Source: Chryseobacterium gilvum
GTDB lineage: Bacteria; Bacteroidota; Bacteroidia; Flavobacteriales; Weeksellaceae
Reading direction: 5' to 3'
Assembly: GCF_025628965.1 (NCBI RefSeq)
Contig: NZ_JAOTEN010000001.1
Span: 248,001-312,000, forward strand
Length of the DNA: 64,000 nucleotides
Part shown: piece after piece, positions 7,951 through 16,342 of the stretch
Numbering within the stretch: position 1 is the stretch's first letter
Layout of the letters: each line of letters starts with the position of its first letter
Notes under the pieces: model-generated
The model's input: the letters and a program-made list of their open reading frames with translations, nothing else
Told to the model about the DNA's origin: nothing
Database searches by the model: none
Translations under genes and position numbers: made by a program

Positions 7951-8027
7951 CTAAAGTATGAAAATCTTTCTAAAGTGTAAATTAAGTTTACGCAAAAAAT
8001 AGTAAATATGATTATAATTTAATTTTG
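7951..8027. promoter_or_regulatory. Divergent control region between response regulator and tssO
   Basis: A 15-bp dyad GTAAATTAAGTTTAC (7977-7991; 5-bp perfect arms) lies between a near-consensus -7 box for the regulator on the minus strand (TACTTTAG, 7958-7951) and a consensus -7 box TAATTTTG for tssO (8020-8027). CTAAAGT is repeated at 7951-7957 and 7970-7976. The layout suggests shared control or autoregulation. Confidence 0.5.
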
Positions 8028-8076
8028 AGGTAAGTATATTTTTTTATATTTTCACATTTCAAACCAAATCACAATT

Positions 8077-8607
8077 ATGCCTACGAATAGAGAAAAGAAA
8101 TTAAACACTTCTGATGTAAGAATTGGCATCTGGAAATTTATTCTTTCATTCATAATACTGTCTGTGGTATCCTTCTGTGCAGTTTTTTTCTTTTTTAAAA
8201 GCTATGATATTCAGCGAAAAGGCATTCAGAAAGAAATAGATGACTATAGAAATCTGCTGAGCCGCAACGAATTACTAAAAATTCAGGTAGACAGTATTCA
8301 GTACAGAATGACCCTGTTAGACATCAATAAGGTAGATAATGACATTCTTCTCCGCAATTATATCATGGAAAATGTACGCGATGCAAAAAAAATAATGGGT
8401 GCAGACAGCGCTCAGAATTTTAAGCATTATTCTATTCTTTTAAAGAAAATAGAGCCTATGCTGGCTTTAAAATCCCAGATTATCATGGTTTCAAATAAAG
8501 AGCAGACCGCAATACGCGATCTCAATGCCTGTATGGGAAAAGTTGACCGGGTAAATCATCAGCTCCGTGTAGATCCTACCAGAAAATTTACAGGAAGAAG
8601 AAGGTAA
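8077..8607 (+). CDS. tssO: T6SSiii membrane component TssO
   Basis: A 176-residue protein with one N-terminal transmembrane helix (about residues 19-40, FILSFIILSV onward) and a Lys/Asp-rich, probably helical periplasmic part containing heptad-like stretches. It is first in a run of four genes (tssO, P, Q, R) whose order and sizes match the envelope genes unique to Bacteroidota T6SS. In those systems TssN/O/P/Q/R replace the TssJLM membrane complex. The assignment rests on topology, length and gene order; there is no catalytic motif. It is preceded by the divergent promoter region and followed 18 bases later by the next gene. Confidence 0.72.
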   Translation: MPTNREKKLNTSDVRIGIWKFILSFIILSVVSFCAVFFFFKSYDIQRKGIQKEIDDYRNLLSRNELLKIQVDSIQYRMTLLDINKVDNDILLRNYIMENVRDAKKIMGADSAQNFKHYSILLKKIEPMLALKSQIIMVSNKEQTAIRDLNACMGKVDRVNHQLRVDPTRKFTGRRR

Positions 8608-8625
8608 TAGTTAAAAGTAAAATTT

Positions 8626-9144
8626 ATGCAGGGACAAATTACATTATCCAGAAAAGAAAAGCATTATCAGTTTGTTTACCTGATATTGATGCTTATTGCA
8701 GCTATTGTACTTTTGAGTATTATTTTCCTCAAAGGGTTTGAATCTCCATTTTCTTCGGCAGATGTGACTTCTCTTCAGACGCTTGAGCAGAAATCAAAAT
8801 TCGACAATCAGCAGAAGGTGGTTCAGAAGTTATTAGATTCTACGTTTACCAAAATTACCAAGCTTACCGAGGAAGTGCCACAGCCTTTTGAAGAAAACGA
8901 AATCAAATATGGCATTAATGATATTCAGAATTCTTTTGAAAATGCGAATGTCAATGATTTGAGAAAACAGGCATATCCACAGATCGCCCAGTTTTATAAA
9001 ATGTATTTTGATGACAAAAAACGGATCTCTAAAATCACGGAAAATATAAAAAACTTCGAAAAACAGTTTGAAGACTGCTCCATCGGCTTCAAAGAGAAAA
9101 AACAAAATCTGATACAGCGCGAGAATGCATTAAAATTAAGGTAA
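8626..9144 (+). CDS. tssP: T6SSiii membrane component TssP
   Basis: A 172-residue protein with an N-terminal basic stretch, a single transmembrane helix (about residues 16-35) and a periplasmic part that is mostly charged and helical, ending in a probable coiled coil (KNFEKQFEDCSIGFKEKKQN). It resembles the preceding tssO product in layout, so the two may assemble together across the inner membrane and periplasm. The name TssP rests mainly on its place between TssO and a PKD-domain protein in the conserved T6SSiii order. There is no enzymatic motif. Confidence 0.65.
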   Translation: MQGQITLSRKEKHYQFVYLILMLIAAIVLLSIIFLKGFESPFSSADVTSLQTLEQKSKFDNQQKVVQKLLDSTFTKITKLTEEVPQPFEENEIKYGINDIQNSFENANVNDLRKQAYPQIAQFYKMYFDDKKRISKITENIKNFEKQFEDCSIGFKEKKQNLIQRENALKLR

Positions 9145-9182
9145 ATGCAATTCAGCCGCACCACACACCACAAAAATTAACT

Positions 9183-10094
9183 ATGAACTATTTTGAAAAA
9201 AACAAAAAAAACATCATTATCGGTGTCATTGCCACTCTGCTCATTGCCGCTTTGGTCGTATTGTGGCTTCAGAAAAAAGTGATCCATTCCGCAGATGATA
9301 TTGTAGGAGTGGTATATCCCGCTTCTCTTTCGGTAGGAGATACCCTGAACTTCGGGGACAAAACCCAGTTTGCAAAATTCAAAAAATGGGATTTCGGAGA
9401 TGGCACGACTTCAGATAAAGACAAAGGATATCATTTCTACAACAAACCGGGATATTATAACGTAACTTTAATCATTGATAATAAATACTCGAAATCTTTC
9501 CCGATCCTGGTTTCGGCGAGAGGTCTCCCTAAACCGAAAGACAGTATTGTTTCCATTACTACCATTGATGCCCAGACTCAGGCGATGCAGTACGAAAACG
9601 TACAGTTCAGGGCTATTTCTGATGCCAATCAGTTTACATGGAGATTCGGGGAGTCCGGAAATATAGATTCTAAAGATAAACTGGCCATTTATTCCTATAA
9701 AAAACCCGGAAATTATACCATTACCCTATATACGGATAAAGACGCAGAACCCATCATTCACAACATAAAAATCCTTCCGGCTTACGACGCCTTAGATGAT
9801 GAAGAGGTGAGTGTAGACGATGCATACGAAAAGATGGATAATGATTTTAAATATCACCTGCAGCAAATTGCCAACGGAAACAGTTTTAATACCCATTACA
9901 ATTATCTGCTCGGTAAATATCTGTGTAACAATGAAAATACCATCGTACAGGTAAGTGACAGCAAAGTAAATAATTTCTATCTGTATTGTGCAGGTCTTCA
10001 GTTTGATAAAAACAATGTGATTCAGACTGTGAAACTAAATTTTGACGATGCACAGAACTGTGTCACCAAAGTAGACATTAACCAAAGTAAATAA
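9183..10094 (+). CDS. tssQ: T6SSiii PKD-repeat periplasmic component, TssQ-like
   Basis: A 303-residue protein with an N-terminal membrane anchor (about residues 11-29) and two PKD-like beta-sandwich repeats. The first holds WDFGDGTTSDKDKGYHFYNK and the second a diverged WRFGESG with YSYKKPGNYTITLY. A C-terminal alpha/beta domain of about 100 residues follows. PKD folds usually mediate protein-protein contacts outside the cytoplasm, which fits a periplasmic linker in the secretion envelope complex. Gene order (O, P, this, R) supports TssQ. Domain content is seen directly; the letter is inferred, since naming of the small Tss proteins is easy to swap. Confidence 0.62.
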   Translation: MNYFEKNKKNIIIGVIATLLIAALVVLWLQKKVIHSADDIVGVVYPASLSVGDTLNFGDKTQFAKFKKWDFGDGTTSDKDKGYHFYNKPGYYNVTLIIDNKYSKSFPILVSARGLPKPKDSIVSITTIDAQTQAMQYENVQFRAISDANQFTWRFGESGNIDSKDKLAIYSYKKPGNYTITLYTDKDAEPIIHNIKILPAYDALDDEEVSVDDAYEKMDNDFKYHLQQIANGNSFNTHYNYLLGKYLCNNENTIVQVSDSKVNNFYLYCAGLQFDKNNVIQTVKLNFDDAQNCVTKVDINQSK

Positions 10095-10141
10095 TCACAT
10101 CCGGTTTACCTGGAATATTACCAATCATAAAGAAAATTAAG

Positions 10142-12541
10142 ATGAAAAACAAATTTCCTCTCGCGGCATATTACATAGGTTTATCGGTACTGCTTACAAG
10201 CTGTCAGGTAAGGCTGCCTTCAAAAAAAACGCCTGAACCAAAACAGTACGGGCAGATTGATAACGCATCTGTTGTGGATGGTTTTCCTAAAAAATCAGTT
10301 CCGTGGATTGCGATTTCAGACAGATCCAGAAATACGGCTTATTTAGATAAAAGTGATGAAAAATCGTACAAAGAAGTTAAATTTTTAGAACCTTTAATGG
10401 TCTTAAAAAGCAGAGACGGAATGGTTAAAGTAGCCGAATATATTCCTGATGCTTTAATGAAAAAAGTATCTTCAAAATCTATAAAAACCTACGGCTGGAT
10501 TCCGGAATCTGATCTTCTTTTATGGAGCAGCGCTTTAAAAAGCGAGAAGACAGGATATCCTGTAAAGGTAGCCGTAGTGCCGAGTAACAGTGATGTCGTA
10601 AGAAGCGCAGAGAGATATTATAAAAATGATTCGATCATGGTGTTTAATTCTCCAAGCCTGATCGAAGCGGCCGATGTCAAAATTCCCAACGGACAGATGG
10701 TGTATGTCTATAAACAGGCAGAAAATAACAAACGATTTTTGGTGGGTAGAAAGCCAACAATTGATATGGACAGTATCAATTCCGGTTTGTACGGCTGGGT
10801 AAGTTCCAACGTCATTTCAGCATGGGGAGAACGTTCCGCCGTTAAAATGAAAAACACAACCGGTGTTAAAGAAACTTCTCTGGGAATTCATGAAGGTTCT
10901 CCGGGCGGCACAGATGCCGAAAACAGAATAGCAGTGCTTCTTACAGACACCGACAAAAGAACGCCTCTGGAAAATATCTTCCCGGTAAATCTGCCTTTAA
11001 ATGAGCCTGCAACCCCGGATTCTAAAACAAAATACTTCACCAATATTTTAGATTACAGTAAAAATTATGTGTATAACGTTTTAGGAGAGCCTATTTACTT
11101 TGATCGTTACCGTGAGATTACAGAAAAAAATAAAAAAGCCAATATCGTTTTTGTTCTCGATGTAAGTGCTCCAAACGCACCGTATGCACCGATTGTAAAA
11201 TCACTTTTGCAGGATTTGCAGCTTCGTTTTGAAAAGCCTTCTTACTTTAATACTATAAAATACGGAGTAGTGCTTTATAAAAACAATCCGTGCGGAGAAA
11301 ATGTTGCGCCATCACCGTTGAGTACAGATTACAGCAAAATCACCACCTTTATTGATCAGAAAGTCAATGAGATGAATTGCCAGAGTACAGGAGGAAACCA
11401 GCCTGTCAACGAAGGTTTAATGGCTGCCGGAAATATGCTCTCCGAAGTTCCGGATGAAACCAACATCGTCATTACTATTGGGACATCGGCAAACAGAGAC
11501 GGGAATATGTATGGTGTGATCAATTCACTTACACAGGCACAGGCTAGAGTGATCATGTTTCAAACCAGTGCAAGATCTTCAGATACCTACAATGATTTTG
11601 TCTTGATGGCAGAAAATGTAGTGACCAATACTGCAAAAAATGTTGCCGAGCTCAAGAAACAAAAAATCATCAATCAGAATGATGTATTAACAAAAAATAA
11701 TTTTAGCCTTGTGGAAGGCGATGCCGGATTTTACTCACTGGATTTTCCAAAGCAAAGCATGTCTCAGGGATTTGTAATTTTTCCTAAAAAAGGCGATATT
11801 ACTACACCGGGATTCTTAAAAAAATCGGTTGACAGCTTAATTTCTCAGGTAACACTAGATAATACGAGTATCGATCAGTCATTGAATGATTATTTTCACT
11901 CTTCGGTAGGCGCAGGAAGAACTGATGTTGATGTTAAATATAAATATCTGTATCCGGGACTTACAAATCCTGTTCCTGCAGGCATCGCAGCACAGCTGAT
12001 TAATTATGGAAACCCGTTTTTGGTGAAAGGATACATTCCTAAAGAATTGAAAGATTTTAAACCAGGGCTTGAAAAAGGGATCCTGATTTCAGAAACAGAA
12101 TATGACAATCTTAAAGCATTTTATACTGAAGTATATGATAATACAGGTGCTGCGAGAACAGATTTTAATCAGGCAAGAGCAGTTAAAGAATATATTAAGC
12201 TTCTTAAAAAATACAATCCAACCCTGAAATTTTTAGATAAAAGCGATTTATACGAGCAGCCGATGGCATATGCTGTAGGAATCAGTACGGGTTTTGATAA
12301 TTCTGAAGAAGAACTGATGTCAAATTATAAGCTTAAAGGCTGGAAAAAATCTAAAATTATTACTGCCGAAACGGTGCATACGTATTTCCGACATTACAAA
12401 GATTTGGCAGAAAGAATGCTTACCCACAGAAACAATCCTGCAGTAAAAATAAAACAGAACGGGCAGGAATTTTACTGGCTGAATGAATATTTTATGCCGA
12501 CCATGCTTCCGGTAGAAGAACCGGAGTATACTCAACATTAA
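10142..12541 (+). CDS. tssR: T6SSiii outer component TssR (lipoprotein with VWA-like region)
   Basis: A 799-residue protein with a signal peptide ending in the lipobox LTSC, so it is probably a lipoprotein on the periplasmic side of a membrane. Residues of about 340 onward carry a von Willebrand A-like core (NIVFVLDVSAPNAPYAPIVK, where DVSAP resembles the MIDAS start, and later NIVITIGTSANRD). An N-terminal SH3-like region may be present (TYGWIPESDLLLWSS, and again YGWVSSNVISAW). Size and position at the end of tssO-P-Q-R match TssR of Bacteroidota T6SS, thought to be part of the envelope-spanning complex. A 21-bp terminator hairpin follows directly. Confidence 0.8.
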   Translation: MKNKFPLAAYYIGLSVLLTSCQVRLPSKKTPEPKQYGQIDNASVVDGFPKKSVPWIAISDRSRNTAYLDKSDEKSYKEVKFLEPLMVLKSRDGMVKVAEYIPDALMKKVSSKSIKTYGWIPESDLLLWSSALKSEKTGYPVKVAVVPSNSDVVRSAERYYKNDSIMVFNSPSLIEAADVKIPNGQMVYVYKQAENNKRFLVGRKPTIDMDSINSGLYGWVSSNVISAWGERSAVKMKNTTGVKETSLGIHEGSPGGTDAENRIAVLLTDTDKRTPLENIFPVNLPLNEPATPDSKTKYFTNILDYSKNYVYNVLGEPIYFDRYREITEKNKKANIVFVLDVSAPNAPYAPIVKSLLQDLQLRFEKPSYFNTIKYGVVLYKNNPCGENVAPSPLSTDYSKITTFIDQKVNEMNCQSTGGNQPVNEGLMAAGNMLSEVPDETNIVITIGTSANRDGNMYGVINSLTQAQARVIMFQTSARSSDTYNDFVLMAENVVTNTAKNVAELKKQKIINQNDVLTKNNFSLVEGDAGFYSLDFPKQSMSQGFVIFPKKGDITTPGFLKKSVDSLISQVTLDNTSIDQSLNDYFHSSVGAGRTDVDVKYKYLYPGLTNPVPAGIAAQLINYGNPFLVKGYIPKELKDFKPGLEKGILISETEYDNLKAFYTEVYDNTGAARTDFNQARAVKEYIKLLKKYNPTLKFLDKSDLYEQPMAYAVGISTGFDNSEEELMSNYKLKGWKKSKIITAETVHTYFRHYKDLAERMLTHRNNPAVKIKQNGQEFYWLNEYFMPTMLPVEEPEYTQH

Positions 12542-12543
12542 TT

Positions 12544-12595
12544 ACTTACCATAAAAAAAACGGAAAATTTAATCTCCGTTTTTTTTATGGTAAGT
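12544..12595 (+). terminator. Terminator after tssR
   Basis: A perfect 21-bp stem (12544-12564 with 12575-12595) contains an A8/T8 tract, with a 10-base loop. It ends the tssOPQR transcript just before the promoter of the PAAR-like gene. Confidence 0.88.
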
Positions 12596-12606
12596 TACTT
12601 TTTTCC

Positions 12607-12614
12607 TATCTTTG
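12607..12614 (+). promoter_or_regulatory. -7 box TATCTTTG for the PAAR-like/effector operon
   Basis: A perfect TAnnTTTG element lies 19 bases before the PAAR-like ATG and right after the tssR terminator. The same octamer serves both hcp promoters. No GTAG dyads are seen at the corresponding upstream distance here. Confidence 0.6.
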
Positions 12615-12633
12615 AGTACCAAACATCACAAAT

Positions 12634-13137
12634 ATGTCAGATCAATCGTCATCTCATGACGGCAAGCATCTTGTCGTTCAGAAAGGGAAGTGTCAGTGCA
12701 ATCAAGGGAACCAGTTTCCGCAGCACAAAGTTACGACCCATCAGAAACATTACTGGAATGATTCAGATGGCAGTGCAGATTATCTTGCTGTTACAGAAGA
12801 TGATTTGCAGTTTACTCCTCCCGGTCCCAGTTTTGGACAATGCAAATTAAAACCTTCATCAGGAGGATATCTTCCATGTTCGTATGCTCCTGCCGGTAAA
12901 TGGCAAAAAACCTATGAGAAGATAAAAATCATGGGCAAAAGTTGCGTTACCGAAGTTTCTGAGCTTCAGTGTGTTGTAGGTGGAAAAATCACGATCAAAG
13001 ACCACGGTCAGCGTGGTGAAATCAGCAAACAGAATGTAAAAAAAGCAGATCCAAAAAAAATCCGCAACATCAATCCGCTTGTTGATATGAATGACTTTCA
13101 GGAAACCATAATGGAAAGCGAATTAGACGCTTATTAA
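12634..13137 (+). CDS. PAAR-like T6SS spike-tip protein (DUF4280)
   Basis: A 167-residue protein of the DUF4280/PAAR-like type. It would form the sharp conical tip on the VgrG spike and carry an effector. The family-like pattern is visible: an N-terminal VVQKGKCQCNQGNQF segment, PPGPSFGQCKLKPSSGGYLP with Cys before a Pro/Gly-rich loop, and a C-terminal beta-rich part with MGKSCVTEVSELQCVVGGKI. It lacks a signal peptide, as expected for T6SS cargo. The next gene, starting 20 bases downstream, is a very large peptidoglycan hydrolase, so this is probably the loading adaptor for that effector. Confidence 0.8.
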   Translation: MSDQSSSHDGKHLVVQKGKCQCNQGNQFPQHKVTTHQKHYWNDSDGSADYLAVTEDDLQFTPPGPSFGQCKLKPSSGGYLPCSYAPAGKWQKTYEKIKIMGKSCVTEVSELQCVVGGKITIKDHGQRGEISKQNVKKADPKKIRNINPLVDMNDFQETIMESELDAY

Positions 13138-13156
13138 CCCTTAAACAATTTCTGTG

Positions 13157-16100
13157 ATGTCAACAAAAAAAGGAGTTTCAAAAATATCAGGAAATCCTGC
13201 GCCGAAAGTAGGAGAAGAAACCTTATACACCATAACAGACTGGTATTCTGCCACACCGCAAAGTGAGCGAAATCCTGCAGCTGTAACCTGGGAATTATTT
13301 AAAAAGCGCTCAAATGGAAGCTTTACCACCACCAATATCAGAAAAACAGGTTCCGGAAATTTTACTTTCGGAGAAGTGGCGCAAAAACATACCTATCGTT
13401 TGGAAGCTTATCGGTATGATCCCGAAGGAAGCGGCTCAAGTACCATAGATATTACACCTCAACCCACTGCTGTGCCGGTCATCAATAAAGTGGAATTGCG
13501 GTATGTTGACGATTCGCCGGGAACAACATTCAGTTATACGGAAAAACTAAGAGCCAATGCCCAATGTGTACATCTTACAGGAGAAAAATTAACGTTTACG
13601 CTTTGGGAAGATGATGCTGCCGGAGACGGTCACAACGCAAATAATCTAGTCATTGAGAGCAAACAGGCTACCGTAGGATCAAACGGACAGGCCACCGTAG
13701 AATTTGTGCTTTCCAGAGCAATGATGCAGAAGGCAATGCAGGGAGAATCTGATCCGAAACAGCTTGAATTCTACGTAACAGTAGAATATTATCAGAACAG
13801 AAAACATGCAAGTGATAACGTAAATGTTCAGAATCCTTCAGCAGCAAATCATCCTGCTCCTCAAAATACTCCTGCAAACAGACCATCTGCAGCTCCATCT
13901 TCACCGCAGCCGGCTGTAAATAATGTTCCGCCAAGAGCACAAGGTTCGCCTGCCGCTTCAAAGCCTGAGTCTAAAAAAGAAGAAAAAGGAATTGTAGATA
14001 CGGTAACAGATTACCTGAGAGAACTTTGGGACTGGGCAGAATCTAAAGGAACCATAAAACCTGAACAAAAACCGGCCAATCAGCCCGCTGGAGGAAAAAC
14101 AGTAACAACGGTTAATGATTCCGGGGCGGAAGATATTCTGGATGCTTACTTTGCAAAAAAGGAATATACAAAGCAGACCGGCGAAGCAGACGGAACCCAC
14201 GAATATACTTTCGGAGGAAGAAAATCTGGCAATCAAACCGGAACGGCAGCTCAGAAAGAAACGGTAGCCAATACCATTTTAGGCAAGGTTCAGGATGTTT
14301 TAAAAAACAATAAAAAATACACGACAAAAGAAGCCATTATTCAGTCGCTTACAGCAAATGAATACGGTAAAGATACGGCAGATCATAAAAAAGTAACTTT
14401 CCAGACGTTCAAATTAGGTCCGGAATTTAAAAAAGTGAACAGTGCTCCTCTGGAAGCAAAACTGTATCTGGTCGCAAGAACTTCAGGTCTTAACGGAAAG
14501 CAGGCGACATTAATCATCAAAGAAAAAGACGGCTTGATTAAAGGCTCTGCAGGAGCCGTTTTACCGATTTTGGAAATCACAGAGGCTCAAATGGAGCAAA
14601 CCTCCACTTCGGGAGAAGTTCCGGGAACTGAAAAATCACAATTTATAGCGACCATCGAAAACGGATTGGCAAAAGTTCCTATTCATCTAAGACCAAAATC
14701 GGATGATGATCTTAAAAAATGGAAAGAAAAATTAAGCAAAGGAAAAGAAGACGGCGAGTACACTTATAAATTCGGAGGAGCGAATAACATTACTGATGAA
14801 AACAGCAAAAAAACAGTTGCCGAAACCATACTCAGAAATGCTAAAGCGGGAAATGCAGCCAACCCGAAAATTGCGGATGGAAAAACGGCCTACGTAGATG
14901 ACATTATTAAAGCACTCGAGATAAAAAATTATCAGAAAGACGAGACGGTCAAATTTAAGCTGTATAAAAAAGAAAAAGAACTGCTCTTTATTCAAGCAAA
15001 AGCACAGGGAGAAAAGCAGCACGATAAAGAATTCTTAAAATCTGAAGGTGCATATTTCATTATTGGGAAAAACTGTTTCTGCAACCGGGATATTACCTTA
15101 ACCGAATTTGAATCTATTCTCAGAAAATTAAGGGAATCAGAAGGTGTAGCCAATAAAACCGGTGTTTTTTATGCGGATAACTGTCCTTTAACCGATAAAA
15201 CCAATGCAAGTTTCCTGGCTAAACTGAATGAGAAATTTAAAGAGTTTGAAATTAATACCTGTATCCGTAAAATCCATTTTCTGACGCAGGTATACCATGA
15301 AACCGATAAATTCCAGACGACGTTAGAATATGCAAACGGCGTTAAATATGATCCAGGCCATCACGATGATGCGGTCAACAACGGAAATACTGTCGCGGGA
15401 GATGGTGAAAAGTACAAAGGAAAAGGCTTGATGCAGCTTACCTGGAAAAACAATTATTCTAAATACAAAGGATATTCAGGAGAAGATGTGGTAGCAAGTC
15501 CGCTTCGGGTTGCGCAGGAGCTAGATCTCGCCGTAGATTCCGCAGGATGGTTCTGGACACAGGGTAAAGTTCTGAGCGCAGGATCTACCTGGACAGTTCC
15601 AAACACCTCTTACAGTCAGCATGATAATTCTACGGGAAAACAGTTTCCGAAAACACAGATTACCAATGGCACAGTTTCGTATGCCACTATTAATATGAAT
15701 CTGCTTGCCGATAAAGATTACATCGATACTATAAGCTGGCTCGTGAACGGCGGCGGAAACGGAAGACAGGAAAGGAGAGATTATTTGAAAGAAATTAAGA
15801 AAATCTTTAATTATCCTGCAGATTGTGCCAATGCTGGAGGAGCTTCCGGAGGAAACAGTTCGGTAACCATTCATTTTGTGGGAGATACCGCGGTAGAGTC
15901 AGGTATTTCCCAGAGAACCAGAACCATTCTTGAGGAAGTAGGTGCGGCGTCTAAAAACAATGATATTTATATCACAAGTACCGCCAGAACTCCTGCCGAA
16001 CAGGCAAGAATTATGTATGGAAATATCGCAAGAACCGGAGCTGCTGAGCAAAAAGGAATTTATGCGAACGCGGGTGATCAGGTGATTGACGTATACACAG

Positions 16101-16342
16101 CAGGACAGAATGCACATAAAACACAAGCGCAGATTATCCAGGAGATGGAGGCTAAAATTAATGAGCTTGGTCCCTCTTCGGTATCCAAACATTTGGCTGA
16201 TCCCACCGTGATGAATACATTCGATGTATCTATCCAAAGACTCACCAATCCGAATGATTTTAAAACCGAAATGCAGCGCAGAACAGAGCTTCATAAATTA
16301 CTCGATGAAAACGGAGCGTACCATATTGAAATAAACCAGTAA
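13157..16342 (+). CDS. Large T6SS effector with GH19-like and M15-like peptidoglycan hydrolase domains
   Basis: About 1061 residues without a signal peptide; ATG 13157 is chosen over the GTG one codon upstream. An N-terminal region (about 1-230) looks like a T6SS-linked delivery region rich in beta strands. A Pro/Ala linker follows, then two copies of a diverged repeat (around 325-420 and 525-610). About 645-890 resembles a GH19 chitinase/lysozyme: catalytic-type Glu in FLTQVYHETDKF, then KGKGLMQLTWKNNY. The last 150 residues look like an M15 D,D-/L,D-peptidase: ITSTARTPAEQARIMY, SKHLAD with His, FDVS with Asp, and YHIEI with His as likely zinc ligands. It would cut both glycan and peptide parts of a rival's wall. 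The next gene is the likely immunity protein. Confidence 0.78.
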   Translation: MSTKKGVSKISGNPAPKVGEETLYTITDWYSATPQSERNPAAVTWELFKKRSNGSFTTTNIRKTGSGNFTFGEVAQKHTYRLEAYRYDPEGSGSSTIDITPQPTAVPVINKVELRYVDDSPGTTFSYTEKLRANAQCVHLTGEKLTFTLWEDDAAGDGHNANNLVIESKQATVGSNGQATVEFVLSRAMMQKAMQGESDPKQLEFYVTVEYYQNRKHASDNVNVQNPSAANHPAPQNTPANRPSAAPSSPQPAVNNVPPRAQGSPAASKPESKKEEKGIVDTVTDYLRELWDWAESKGTIKPEQKPANQPAGGKTVTTVNDSGAEDILDAYFAKKEYTKQTGEADGTHEYTFGGRKSGNQTGTAAQKETVANTILGKVQDVLKNNKKYTTKEAIIQSLTANEYGKDTADHKKVTFQTFKLGPEFKKVNSAPLEAKLYLVARTSGLNGKQATLIIKEKDGLIKGSAGAVLPILEITEAQMEQTSTSGEVPGTEKSQFIATIENGLAKVPIHLRPKSDDDLKKWKEKLSKGKEDGEYTYKFGGANNITDENSKKTVAETILRNAKAGNAANPKIADGKTAYVDDIIKALEIKNYQKDETVKFKLYKKEKELLFIQAKAQGEKQHDKEFLKSEGAYFIIGKNCFCNRDITLTEFESILRKLRESEGVANKTGVFYADNCPLTDKTNASFLAKLNEKFKEFEINTCIRKIHFLTQVYHETDKFQTTLEYANGVKYDPGHHDDAVNNGNTVAGDGEKYKGKGLMQLTWKNNYSKYKGYSGEDVVASPLRVAQELDLAVDSAGWFWTQGKVLSAGSTWTVPNTSYSQHDNSTGKQFPKTQITNGTVSYATINMNLLADKDYIDTISWLVNGGGNGRQERRDYLKEIKKIFNYPADCANAGGASGGNSSVTIHFVGDTAVESGISQRTRTILEEVGAASKNNDIYITSTARTPAEQARIMYGNIARTGAAEQKGIYANAGDQVIDVYTAGQNAHKTQAQIIQEMEAKINELGPSSVSKHLADPTVMNTFDVSIQRLTNPNDFKTEMQRRTELHKLLDENGAYHIEINQ

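Noticed and set aside
8833-9105. Minus-strand ORF inside tssP and similar long antisense ORFs throughout
   Set aside because: They are shadows of AT-rich coding frames, with Phe/Ile/Cys-rich translations, no promoter and no recognisable family.
12587-12850. ORF overlapping the start of the PAAR-like gene in another frame
   Set aside because: The 12634 frame has clear DUF4280 features and a promoter; this one has no recognisable protein and mixes coding frames.
13154-13156. GTG start of the large effector
   Set aside because: The next codon is ATG and gives the natural start MSTKKG.
13860-13980. Pro/Ala-rich repeat region in the effector considered as a DNA repeat
   Set aside because: It is only a low-complexity protein linker; the DNA has no regular repeat unit.
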